A stretch of 64,000 bases of DNA from Opeltia flavorubescens (Eukaryota > Ascomycota > Lecanoromycetes > Teloschistales > Teloschistaceae). Below the pieces are notes generated by a model, which saw only the letters and a list, made by a program, of their open reading frames with translations, made no database searches and was not told where the DNA came from. The first letter of the stretch is position 1. Each line of letters begins with the position of its first letter. Shown one piece after another: positions 1 to 12,207 of this stretch. Location of the stretch: contig KE546985.1 of NCBI GenBank assembly GCA_000442125.1, positions 62,001 through 126,000 on the forward strand. The letters are read 5' to 3'. The translations under genes and the position numbers were made by a program.

Positions 1-3000
1 TCTATTTAAATAATTTTAAAAATCGATATATATTAGTTAAAGAATTAAGTTTTATTAGTCGAATTTAAAAAGAAAATACTTTTATTTTACGCTTAATATA
101 TAATTTAATTATACCTATAAAATACTTCTAGTTATTTATATTTTATTACTTATTTTTTTTATACTTAGAAGTAGTATATTAAAGGATAATATCGTATTAC
201 GTAAAATTAACGGTTTTAGAGATTATATAAATTAAATTTTCTATTAGCTTTAAATACTACTAGAATAAAATATATCTAGTTTTAATATTAAGGATATAGA
301 TAATAAAGCTATAGATTAAATATTTTAAAAAATATTTATAGGTAATAAATAAAAAGAAAGACGATAAAAGGAAAGAAGTATAAAATAGGTAGGTAAAGAT
401 TTAGATTTTTATATATCTAGTATATATATTTCTAATATATAAACCACTATTCTTTTTTTACTAAATTAGAAGAAATAGAATTTTATTATAATATTTTCTA
501 TATAAATTGAATATTATAATTATAATATAATAAAAGAAAGTTTTTTTTATACTTTAAAAAAACCGCTCTAGTTTTTTACTCCCGATATACGTAAAGAATA
601 TAATATTTTTTAATTTTAATAGTAGGTAAGCCTATAATATCTATAATTTTAGAAAGCTTTTAGTATAATATATTTAATACCGAATTATAAAAATCGGCTA
701 CCTTATTTAAAGCCTCGATTATAGTAACCCTTATAAAAAGTATTCTTCGATAAGTAGTAAATTTATATAAAAATATCCTATTAATTCTTCCTAGATATCG
801 TTTATAAATAATTATAAAATTTTTAATTTTAAAAGTTATACGATACTTTAATACTTTAAATATTTATAGTTAGTATATTAGAAAAATAATAGCGTAAAAT
901 ATAGATAATAGATATTAAAATCTATACTAGGGGATAGGAAAAAATATTAAGAATAATACGGATTTACGGATTAATAAAGCTAAATTTGCTATATTATTAG
1001 ATATAAATTTAGTATAGAGTAATATTCGGTTTATAGTAATTCTATTTATAGGTATTACGTAATATAATAGAAAAAAAACAAACTTTTATAACCGGTATAA
1101 TAAGTATAAGCTATCCGAAAGCTTATTTAATAAAATTTACTTTAAAATATCTAATCGCTATTAAATACGAGTATTAAAGATTATTAACAATAATAATTTT
1201 AGATTTATTATAATCTCCGTCTCCGGTATTTAAATTATATTTTAATTAAAGTAATAAGTTTATAAAAAGTAATAGGTATATACGATAGATTAATAAAATA
1301 CGTTATAATAGGATTAATTCGTTCTCTAGATACAAACCAGCTAAAATAAACCGTAGGTATTACTAGAGGCTTTCTTTTTAAAAAAGCGGCTTAATAATAT
1401 TATATTTATTAATTTTTAGTATAATAAGTTTATATTCTTTTTAAAGGATTAGTAAAAATAATATTAAAATAGTATAAAACAGGGGAAATCTATTTACCAA
1501 TACTTATCTTTATCTATAAAAGTAGTGTAGTTATTTAGTATAGTATATTCGCTTGCGATATCAGTAAAATAGAGTATAGTATAAATATTTAGCCTGGATT
1601 ATATGCTATAATATAGAAAAGTTTTTTTTATATAGTTTTTATCGACTATAAAGATTTCTGCTAGCTAATCTATTTTAGAGAAACTAATATCTGATTTATT
1701 ATTAGCGGTATCGATAGAAAGTTTATTTTTAAAGTCGATCGAATTTTATTAAAAAAAAATAACTAGGATAATAGGCCTTTAAAAGCTTAAGCTTTTTTTA
1801 TAATAAAAATTTAGTATAAATAATAATAACGTGTATTTATATAGATATTAAAAGGCTTTTTTATTTTATTTAAGATACTAATCTATTTTAATCCTATTTT
1901 TAGATATTATTTAAAGCGCTAGAACTATTATATTATTTTTTATAATATTTATAGAGTATTAAACGATATAATCGATTAGATTTATTTTTAAATAATAAGC
2001 TATAATAGCTTTAATAGCGTTTAGATAAATAAATTTAATAAATAAAAGTTTAAACTATAATTTTAGAAGAATAGAGTTAATAATTAATAATCGGGTATAT
2101 TTTTATATATAATAGCTTCGAAGATAATAAAAAGAACTCTATAATATAATCTACTAGATAAATAAATTAATTAACTTTTTAATATTCTAAAGAATATTTA
2201 AGATATTAGATAAATAATAAATATTACTTACTCCGAAAGAAAATTAAAAACCTTTTAATATTATATAATAAACTATCTAGGTTTTAGATATAAAAATAGT
2301 ATTAAATAAAAGCGTAAGAGATTATTTTACTATACTAGTATATTTAGAATATATAGTATCTATAGACCTAGACTGGATAAGATCTAATAAAAGAGCAATA
2401 TTAACTAGTAGAGATTATTTATTTTTTATACCTATTAAATATAATATTAATAGAATTAATAGATTTACTAGTTAGAAATATACTTATTTAATTTATTAAA
2501 ATATATATCGGTTTTTATCCTACTAACCCGGGCTAATATATTACCTTTAGCCCTTTTATATAGTACTCGATAATAGACTCTAATATTAGTATAGATATTA
2601 AATACTAGATTTCCTTTTTTTAACTTAGTAATAAGGTATTTTACGTATTTATAATTAACTAGAGGCGATATAAATATAAAATTTATAGTTTACTAAAATA
2701 TATCCGCTATAAAAGTAATAGTATAAATATAAATAAGTATCTTCTAATTATCTATATTTATACTAATACCTTTATCTAATTATATTAGGTCGGGTTATAG
2801 CGTTTAAATTATATTACAAAGATTACTAGTATATAGTCCTAATAGTAAAGAGAAAATATTTGTTTTTTTTTTATATTCGCGCTAATTTAAAGCTATACTA
2901 AAAAAGAATTAATATATATACTATATATAAAAAGAAAATAAAAAGAAAAAGGGGTTTATATAGTTATATATATACCTATAAGAAAATGGTATATATTTTT

Positions 3001-4700
3001 ATATAGACTAAAAGCGTCGATAAAAATTAATAATAGTATAGATAAATATTTTTTCCTAGAAGTATATTATTTTAAATAAGCACGCCTATAGTATAATAAT
3101 TTAAACTCTCCTCTAGACGGGAATAAAAATTATTAAGGATTAAATTTTTTAATACTAGAAACTATAGTATTTTATATAATATATTTTATTTTATATTTTA
3201 TAGGCGGAGAATCGAAACCTTTATAACGATAATCGAAGTAGATATTATTAATTCGCTTAAGAATATATTCTAGACCGATATTATAGTATTTATTTTCTAT
3301 TAGATATAATTTTTTAATAGTAGTATTAAAATAAAACCGTAGTTTTTTTATAGAAATTTTAAAAAAAAAAATTAGAAATAGCTTTTAAATACGTAGTATA
3401 ATACCTCTAGTAGCTTTTATAGTATAATTTTTTCTAATAATAAATACCCGTCTAATATAATATTTATTACCGGATTAATATTTATATTTAAAATTAGAAT
3501 ATTTTAGACTAATAATATTAAAAGGAAATATTAAAGACTTATTTTTATATTTTATAAACTCCCCTAAACAGGATAGAATAGATATAGCCTAGGTATTAAA
3601 GTAGTAGATTTTTTTTAATTAATCTATAAAATATAATATCCTAATATATATTTTTAACCTAAACTAAACCGATAATAAAACCACGTAAAATAGTTCTATT
3701 AGATTAAAAAAATATATATTATAATTTAATATTAAAGGTATATTAAAAAATATATTATATATTATTTAATCTTTTTAAACTTAAACCTAAACCTTTTTTA
3801 TAGTATTTATTATAGGAAGCTTTTCCTCTTTTAAATCTATTTTCCGCCGTCTGATAAATTATAACGGTAGCTACTATCTAATATATTTCTTAAAGGTAGC
3901 TATTAATTTAGGTAAACGGTGTAATAGTTTTATACTATTTTTTAATAGCTCGAAAACTTCTAATAAACTTTAATATTAATAGCGCGTAATTCTAGTAATA
4001 TTATATTATATTTTAAAGGTAAAAGTAAAAGATAATAAATATTATTTAACACGCCTATAGAGAATTAGCTCGAAATTATTAGGGATAATAATAGTAGAGC
4101 TTCTATAGGTAGAGGGTATATTTTATAATATTTTAGATAATACCGCTAATTATACGTCTATTTCCTTATCGGAGTTTAAAAACTCTACCTAAAATATTTT
4201 ATTATTATCGATAACGTTATCCTAAAGAGGTATATCTTTTTCAATTTTAAAAAAATCTTCTATAGAATCGATTATATCGTAGGAATTATCGATATCGTTT
4301 AGTACCTAAAAGAGAGGATTATTATCAGGCGTATTTTTTATAGCTCTAAATATTTTATTAATTATAAATATTACGTTCTATTAAAATTATAATTAGAAAG
4401 TATAATTTTAGTACTAGCGATAATTTATAGTAATATCTTTTTTTATTATACTATTAATAAGTTATACTAATTTTTTAAATACTCTAACTAGTTTATTACT
4501 ATATTATTCCTTAAATTCTTTTTAGTTAAAGTTCTAAATATTTTATTATAATAAATATAGAATATATTAGATTTAAGATAGCTAGATATATAATTTTTAA
4601 GATATAATTATAGATAAGCTTTAAGCTTATAGCTTTAAGGTTCAACTTTAATACTAATAATAGCCGCTAGAACTTAATTTATTACCTCTATCCCTCTTAT
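1..4700 (-). pseudogene. Decayed DNA transposon with KDZ/Plavaka-like transposase
   Basis: A minus-strand reading frame can be followed from about 3,560 down to about 2,400. It is most open between about 3,480 and 3,040. At 3,024 down to 2,965 it reads FIDAFSLYKNIYHFLIGIYI. From memory, fungal KDZ/Plavaka transposases carry a block of the type F-[IL]-D-x-F-G-L-Y-R-N-M-Y-R-S-L-M-G-x-Y, and each difference here is a C-to-T or G-to-A change as RIP makes. Interruptions are TAA/TAG, again as RIP leaves. The catalytic acidic residues, zinc finger and terminal repeats were not located, so both ends are uncertain and the left end may lie outside the window. The rest of the interval has the same base bias and no second recognisable protein. 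The family call is likely but rests on one motif; an unrelated decayed protein is the alternative. Confidence 0.5.
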
Positions 4701-4739
4701 ATAACTAACGTTTAAGATTTCGCGATATATTCTTATAAG

Positions 4740-5560
4740 AATAATAAAAGCCTAAAAACTTATAGAAAAAAGCTTAAAAATATATAGGAAAACGTTTGAA
4801 AGCCTATAAAAGAAAACCTAAAAATTTATAGAAGCTAATAAAAAAGCTAAGAACGATTTCGGAAGCCGAATAAATACTATTATTAAAAAGTTAAAGTGGT
4901 TTAGAAAGTTTCGGGTAGTTTAGGGCGTTTTATAAATTATTTAAATATTTTTAATTTTATTTTAAATACTTTTTAATGCGTTTATATAGTATTTATATAT
5001 TTAAAAAATTAAAAAAAGTACGTATTTTAAGGTTAAAATTTACTATATTAAAAGGCAAAATAGCTAAAACCTATAATCTAATATAGTTATTTTAGCTCTT
5101 ATCTAGTATTTAATATAGTTATTTTAGCTTTTAACTAGCGTTTAATATAGTTATTTAAGCTCTTTTTTTTAAATTATTAGGCTTATAGATCGCGATATAA
5201 CTAGATTCTAGATTTTAGCTTAACGATAACTCCTTAGAAATACGTTTATAAAGTCTTTAAATATTTTAAAGCTATATTTAAATATAAATAGATACTAGAT
5301 AATTTTTTAGAAAAAAAGGTAGTAGTTAGGATAAAAAAGTTATTTATTAATTTAGAGCTGGTTTATATTTATAATAAGCTCTAACAAGCTTTTGAAAAGC
5401 TGCCTATAAATATTTTAAAATACTATAATTAATATTTAAACGTTATTAAATATTATTAAAAAGCTTAAAAATAAAGGAAAAAACGGTCTAAAAATATTAA
5501 AAAAAAATAAAAATTATATTATAGATTTAGGAGGTTCTTTATATTATATAACTAATAATA
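4740..5560 (+). pseudogene. Decayed plus-strand frame, helical and lysine-rich, unknown family
   Basis: Two stretches of plus-strand reading frame are recognisable through RIP-type stops. One lies at about 4,745-4,930 and is rich in Lys, Phe and Ile with heptad-like spacing. The other lies at about 5,265-5,480 and ends in a very basic Lys/Arg run. Both look alpha-helical and may be coiled coils. A 32-bp tandem repeat and about 100 bp without a readable frame lie between them, so they may not be one gene. No family was recognised. It may belong to the transposon on the left or to a separate lost gene. Confidence 0.25.
5079..5163. repeat. 32-bp tandem repeat, about 2.6 units
   Basis: Units begin at 5,079, 5,111 and 5,143, each with TAATATAGTTATTT followed by AAGCTC or TAGCT. 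The third unit is partial. Units differ mainly at RIP-type positions. Confidence 0.75.
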
Positions 5561-5574
5561 TAGGGTTAATCTAT

Positions 5575-5660
5575 TAAGTTCCCCGTTTTTTCCAGCCTTC
5601 ATCGCCCTCTATTATCTCTTTCTTTTATACTTTAATCCCTTATATATTTTATTTATTTAC
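5575..5660. other. Pyrimidine-rich, little-RIPped patch
   Basis: The plus strand here is almost all C and T, with runs such as CCCCGTTTTTTCC and TCTCTTTCTTTT, and it keeps CA dinucleotides (CCAG, TTCATC) that are otherwise rare nearby. It could be the remnant of an element end or polypurine tract on the minus strand. No LTR or inverted repeat was found next to it. Confidence 0.35.
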
Positions 5661-5949
5661 GTATAGTATAGGTATATTTTTTACTTTACTAAGTAATAAA
5701 ACTTTAATTTTTTATTAGTTTTAAACGTTTTAAGTCTTTTAATTTATTATACTATAGCGCGTACCTTTAAATTATTATTAAAATCTTAAAATCTTAAAGT
5801 TAAGATATATAATAATTAAAAAAAAAAAAATATTAATAGATCTTTTACGCTTTAAAAGCTATTTATATATTAAATACTAATATTAAGTACTAAAAACGAT
5901 CGCTAGGTTTTACTTAACGATAGCTAATTAAAAACACTCAAGATACTTT

Positions 5950-7254
5950 AGTATTTTATTAATAACGAGGATAATAACGAGCCTATAATTAGCTTATATA
6001 AGCGTAAAATTAAATTTAAATCTAGCGCTAGTCTTTTTAAAGTAACTTCTATAAAAAAAAGTAATTTTAAAGTTTCTAAAGTTCTATAAATCTACTATAG
6101 TATTTCTTTTAAAGAATCTTCAATCGAAAATAAAGATTTTAAGGATTTTTTTTAGTCTAAACGTATTTATTATACCAAGCCTCGTAAAATTATTATAGCG
6201 TAAATATTATTATTTATTTAAAAATAAGCTTTTAAATTTTTAAACTTTAACGCCTATAGAGATATAAATTTTTTCCCCTATTACTATTCTATATACTAAT
6301 CGATTTTTATAGTCTACTTCTATTATTAATACTAGCCGTAGAGATTATATTATTATTTTATTAAAAAACGCCTATATTAACTTATCTAGTAAATAAAATA
6401 TAAATAGAAATAATTTTAATAATACGCCGCCTAAATAAAAGCGCCTAGAGTTACTAAATAAAAAGTCGAAGTTTATAAATAATATTAAAACTTGTCTTAA
6501 AAAACTCTAGTCTAAATATTATATATATTTTCTTTTATAATTCTACTTTAATAATATATAATAGATTATTATTTCTATTTAAAGCGATTAAATCCGCTAT
6601 TAATATTAGGAATAGAAGTATTCGGTAAAATTAATCGGCTGGTATATAAATAATTAGAAGCGTATATCTTTTATTAATATATAAATATAGTTTAAATATT
6701 TAAATATTCTATTTATATAATACTAATAGTTAGGTAGACTAAAGTTAATAAATATTTTAAGGCGGATTAAAAAAGTAAAGCTAATATTCTAAGCTTTATA
6801 GATACCTATTATAATCTGATTTAGATAATAGTAAATTACTATTTAATATTATTATTTATCTATATATTTTCCTTTATAGATAAAAAAATTAATTTAATAG
6901 AGACTACCCGGCTTTTTAAAAAAGCGAATTTTTAGTTTTAAAGTATATTATCGTAAATAATCTAATATTATCTCTAGTATTTAATTATTATTATAGATAT
7001 CTTCGTAAATTTTACAACAAGGATAAAATTTATAATAGATTAAAGAGCTAATCCTAAACGTTAAAATAAATATAAATTTAATTATTAAAAAATCTTAAAA
7101 TATTTTAATATAATAGCCTAGTCTAAAAAATTTAAACTTAATATTATAAAACTAGTTAAAAAAACTAAAAAGACTAATTAATAGAAGTTAGATACGGATA
7201 ATATCCCAGATCCCGACTATAATATAAACTAGGTATAGATTAAAGATATAAGTG

Positions 7255-7286
<32 letters not shown>

Positions 7287-7330
7287 ATTACTATTACTAT
7301 TAAAAAAGTATCGGCGGCGAGGATAGGTTC
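5950..7330 (+). pseudogene. Decayed long reading frame, unknown protein
   Basis: A plus-strand frame can be followed, with many TAA/TAG interruptions, for roughly 450 codons. It opens with an Asn/Asp/Glu-rich stretch near 5,965. A Lys/Ser-rich part follows around 6,030-6,190, then a middle part rich in Tyr, Ile and Leu from about 6,430 to 6,950. It ends in an acidic tail and a poly-Asn run encoded by the ATA/AAT repeat at 7,255. Nearly every stop is TAA or TAG, consistent with RIP of Gln or Trp codons. No catalytic motif was recognised. A lost host gene and an unrecognised transposon protein are both possible; the poly-Asn tail is more typical of a fungal nuclear protein than of a transposase. 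Confidence 0.3.
7255..7302. repeat. Trinucleotide repeat, (AAT)n then (ATT/ACT)n
   Basis: About ten uninterrupted ATA/AAT units at 7,255-7,284 are followed by TAC/TATTAC units to 7,302. The tract falls within the decayed plus-strand frame, where it would encode Asn and then Thr/Ile. Confidence 0.8.
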
Positions 7331-7775
7331 GTAATTTCTTTTTGCTTAGGTAGTTATTATATTTAGCTTTAGATAATATACTATTTAATCTACATTAACG
7401 ATAAAAGAATAATAATAATAATATTATAAAATATATATTATAGTATAATAGGTTACGGGGGTTTCCTTTAAAGGCTAGTATATTATTTTATATCTAATTA
7501 TATCTATAATACCCTATTTATTTTATCTACGCTATCTAGCTAGATATTTCCTAATATATAAAACTTTTTAGATTGCGCCTTTATTTAACGTTAAAAGAAT
7601 TTCTATTTAAAACCTATATACTAGAAGAATATTTCTTTTTATCCAGAAGATATTAATTCGAGTAATAATTAGAGGTCTACTAAATATAATATTTATTAAT
7701 ATTCCGCTAATATTATACTAATATTTTAATAATATAAAGTTAAAAAAATATATAATAAATATTCCTTTACGCTTT
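7331..7775. other. No feature seen
   Basis: AT-rich RIPped sequence. I found no readable frame, terminal repeat or similarity to the Gypsy families elsewhere in the window. Confidence 0.5.
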
Positions 7776-8019
7776 ATTTCAGCACGATAAGATAGCTATA
7801 AAAACGATAGATATATCTATAATTCCACTACAATTTACTTTAGACAATACTTATAGCTCGATAAAAAGAGCTTTTCTTAAAGGTATATATACTACACGAT
7901 ATACGCGGCATACACGCGATAGATCGCGTATGAATTATTTATAGTATTTAGCGCAAATTTACTATACTGTTAACAGCAAGTGGTTATATTAGTAGAGGCC
8001 CTTAAAGTAATATAAATTT
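7776..8019. other. Low-RIP segment at the 5' edge of Gypsy-1 copy a
   Basis: This 240-bp stretch keeps many CA and TG dinucleotides (CAGCACG, CCACTACAA, GACAATAC, GCGGCATACACG, GTTAACAGCAAGTGG) while both neighbours have almost none. It contains a perfect palindrome, ACGCGAT-AG-ATCGCGT, at 7,914-7,929. It abuts the point where copy a loses similarity to the full-length Gypsy-1. It may be unique host DNA between elements or a short element. No terminal inverted repeats or target duplication were found. Confidence 0.5.
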
Positions 8020-9814
8020 ATCTATTAATAAAATAATTATTAGCTCCTATAATAATATAATCGTCCTAATCGCTATTAATATTAAAGGTATTAAAATAAA
8101 TATTATTATCTATAGTATTTAATGTATTTTAATACCGTTATATATTAGTAAAGCGGTTAAAATCGTAGGTTTATATTGAAATCTATTAAACCTTTTATAA
8201 AATTATAACCTTATATATAAATTAAAAATATTAAATATCTTTATAAGCTATATATATATTNTACACTATATATTTAAGTAAGTTTATATTTAAAATAATT
8301 CGCTATTTTTTATTTAATTAGCTATAAAAACTTAATTAGATATTATTTAGAATAACAAAATTAATAAGTACTATTAAATTAATTTAAAAAATTCTAAATT
8401 AGTTATTAAAATATTAAAGCGAAAGCTTAAATAGTTTTTAAAAAATCTTGGGCGCTATATAATAACTATTATAATAACTATTATAGGTTTAAATATTATT
8501 ATTATACTATTTATTAATATTAACTATTAAATTGAAATAGTATATTCTATAAAAGTAATAATTTTTAGAATACAAATTAAATAAGCTAATTTAATTATTT
8601 TAATTAAACGCTATTTATATTTATAATAAAATCCCGGTAATATAATTAATATATTAAAGTTAGAATATATAAAGATTCTATTAATAAACAATTAAAAGTA
8701 AATTTATAAACTTGAATAAGTTTAAATATACTTTATTAATACCTATAATAAAAAGGTTATTAACAAAACTTTCAATAAATTTTATAATTAAAATTAAATA
8801 AAATAAATTACTATAGCTACCCTATATTTATTTCTTTATTTTATAATATAGAAAAATATTAATTAAAGCTCTAAGAGTTGTATTATTATTAGTATTGGGG
8901 TATTTAATAAGATTGTAATATTAAATACCTACCTAGTTTTATTATAAATAGAAATTCTAGCGTAAATCTATAGTACTAAAGTTTTTTTCATAGTAGACTT
9001 TATAAGCTTCTTCTATTAATAATAGATTAACTAATAGTACTATTATTACTTAATAGTAGTTTTATATTAAGGATAAGAAATATTTAAAATACTAGTAATA
9101 GATTATTATAACTTACTAGCTTATATATAATAAATAATAGATAGAATTTTATATTTATTTCGCTCCTTTTATAGAGCTTATATTAATAATATTATAGTTC
9201 TTTCCTCTTTAATAAAAGAATATATAAAATATTTTAACTAGATTTTTAATATATTTAATACTTTAAATTTATATTTATAACCTATAAAATTATTTATTAA
9301 CTATATTTTTATATATTTATTAAATTAAAAGGTTAACGCTTTTAGATTTATTATATTTAAAAATAAATTAAAAATATTTTAAAGCTTTCGTTTTTATATA
9401 TATTTTAATAATTAATGAAATATTTTAGTTTAATAAACTATTTTTAATACTATATTAATAACTAGATAGTAATTATTAAGCTACTTTAGAAATAAAAAAC
9501 GTATATAAACTATAATATTACTATTAGAAGTAATACTTATAAAAAAAACTACTACTTAAAATTTACTAGTAGTATTTATATTTAAAGAGCTTAATATATT
9601 TTATTAATTATAAAAACTCTTTTTATTATTATTAATTTTAATCTACTTTAATAAAAGTTTAATATTATATATAGATCTAGATATTAGTAAAAAATTTAAT
9701 TTTATAGCTTATATCTATTATAATCTAAATAAAGCTATTTATAAAATAGGTAAAAAATCTAAATAAAAATTTAAATAATTAATTCTATTATTTAACCGTT
9801 TATTCTTTAATATT

Positions 9815-9853
9815 AAAATATACTATTAAAATATACTATTAAAATATACTATT
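9815..9853. repeat. 13-bp tandem repeat, 3 units, inside copy a
   Basis: Three units of AAAATATACTATT. Copy h has one unit at the same place (near 58,215), so the expansion is private to copy a. Confidence 0.8.
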
Positions 9854-12002
9854 AACCTATAAAATTAAAGCTTATAAATATCGTTTAAATAATTAAAAAA
9901 GACCGTTATAAAATAAAAGTAGTTAAAGATATAAGTATTATCTATATAGACTATTTTATAATAGTTAATATTTTATATTAAACTAGTTCAAATATAATAT
10001 TTATAAAAAAATTTAATTTTTATTTAATATAAGTTTTTAAATATTTTTAACGCTTCAAATTTAATATTTACTATAAGCCTAAAATTATAAATACTATTAT
10101 AAATATATCAATAAAGCTCGTTAGTTATAAATACTACCTAAAAATAAATAAATTATTAAATATAGATATTTTTATAATATATTATTTTCTAATAAACCTA
10201 ATAAAAATATTAGGTAATAAACTTCCGTTGATAATTAATTAATAGATACGCTAGAAAAAGTTATTAAATTAAAATTAAAGAGTCTATTAAAGTTAATATA
10301 TAAATAGATAATAATATAATTCAATTATCATATTATATTATTAACGGACTATTCTATTTTAATAATAATAAGCGAGGCCTATATTTAATAATATCTATAA
10401 ATATAAAAAAAGAAGTATTCTAGTTAGTATATAATAAAATAAGCTACCCCGGCTATATATATACGCACGAACGCTTAATAAAAGGCTTTTATATATATAA
10501 TATATTAATAAAACTATATAAATTTTTATATTACTATTTCTAGTAATAAATTAACTAAATGTTTTATTATTACTTATATAAAGCTTTATAGCTAATATTT
10601 AGCCCGGTAAAACTATTCTATATATTTATTATCGATTTTATCCTCGCCTTGTTAAAATCGTAAAAAGGATGTAATTATTATATATTAATAATAGATAAAT
10701 TTATTTAAATAGTTATCTATATATTTAAAAAAACTACTTAAAGTAGTAAATAATAGGTTAAATAACTATTAAATAGGCTAGTGAAATTAAATTAGAGTAT
10801 ATTATAAGTAGTAATTTCGGATTATAATAAAAAATTTATTAGTTAATTATAATATTTAATATTTAAAATATTTAAAGTAGATTTATAATATTTTTTTATT
10901 TAATATCTATAAATTTATAATATATCAGAACGGTTTAATTAAACTATTAAAATTACTATATACTATTTTATTACTATATTAAATTATTTTAAATTATAGT
11001 CTATTATTCTTTTATAAATATTAATAATAATATTAAATAACTTTATAAAATATAGTTTTATATTTAAAATACTTAATTAAATATTATTTAAATTTAAAAC
11101 TCGTGAAATACTAAAGTTTTTATATTTATTAGATCTCGAGTAAACTATCTAGTTAAAAAATATATTAGTTTTTAAAACTCCTATTAACATTTTTATTAAA
11201 AAAATAGCTGCTTTTTTAATTATAATATAGATAGCTTATTATTATAACCCGATTATTTTAAATATTAATAAGCCCGTAAATATATTTATAGTATAAAATA
11301 CTACTATATTAATAGTTATAAAGAAAAATTAGCCTATATATATTAATACTAGAAATATAATTACCTTTACTATAATAAAAATAAAAAGATATTATAATAT
11401 ATATTACTAACTAATTTATTTTAAAATTATAGATTTTATAAAAATATATTTATATTAAAACTATAATATATTAAAATTTATTTTTAAATAGATTAAATAA
11501 TAACTAATAGACCCTTTTAAAATTACTAAATATATTAAACTATTAGCTTATTATTTAAAACTACTATCTACTATAAAAGTTTATAATATAATATTAATAG
11601 TATATTTAAAGTCTATTATTAACTTTAATAATATTTTTACTAGCGGTACTATATTTTTATACTTCTAATTATTATTAATAATAATAGAGAGTTTAAAATT
11701 AAATAAATTCTTTAAAAGCGTTATATTTATAAAAATAAAGATTTTTTTATTTAATACCTTATTAAATAAGTTAGTTATAGGTTTAAAAATAATTAATAAA
11801 TATTTAAATACCGTTTAAGTAATATTAAAATATTAGTAGAAGAGTATAAATACTATTTTAACCCGGAATTAGCTTTAAACTATAATAAAGCTGTTAATAA
11901 TATTAATACTAATATTAAGTAATAAGAATAAATTAAAGAGCCGTTTATTAATAAGGAAAAGTCTACTATTAAAGGCTAATAGTTTTATTTATTATCGGTA
12001 TC

Positions 12003-12207
12003 TATTACGGCTATACCGTAAAAGTAGAAGGCTAATAGAGTAGATAGAGCTGAATAGCTATTATAGCTCGAAGAAGCCCTTTTAAATATATTTACCTAGT
12101 TAGGTTTAGCGCCTTTTAGCGCCTATATTTATTTANATATAGATTTTATAGATAAATAGTTTTTTACCTTTAATATAATACTATTACTCTACACCTACAA
12201 TATAACA
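12003..12207 (+). repeat. 3' LTR of Gypsy-1 copy a
   Basis: 205 bp, beginning TATTACGGCTATACCG and ending AATATAACA. This fits an ancestral TGTT...AACA LTR whose first TG has become TA by RIP. It has the same length as both LTRs of copy h. Confidence 0.85.

Larger units (their letters stand above)
8020..12207 (+). mobile_element. Gypsy-1 copy a, 5'-truncated chromodomain Gypsy fossil
   Basis: The segment is collinear with the right-hand 4.1 kb of the full-length copy at 53,382-60,576, starting at the position equivalent to about 56,430 (protease region). It runs through reverse transcriptase, RNase H, integrase and chromodomain traces to a 3' LTR at 12,003-12,207. The 5' LTR and gag are missing. 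It is heavily RIPped with very many breaks. Its LTR end is followed directly by the gag region of copy b, so it inserted into b. An internal 13-bp motif is expanded at 9,815. Confidence 0.85.
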
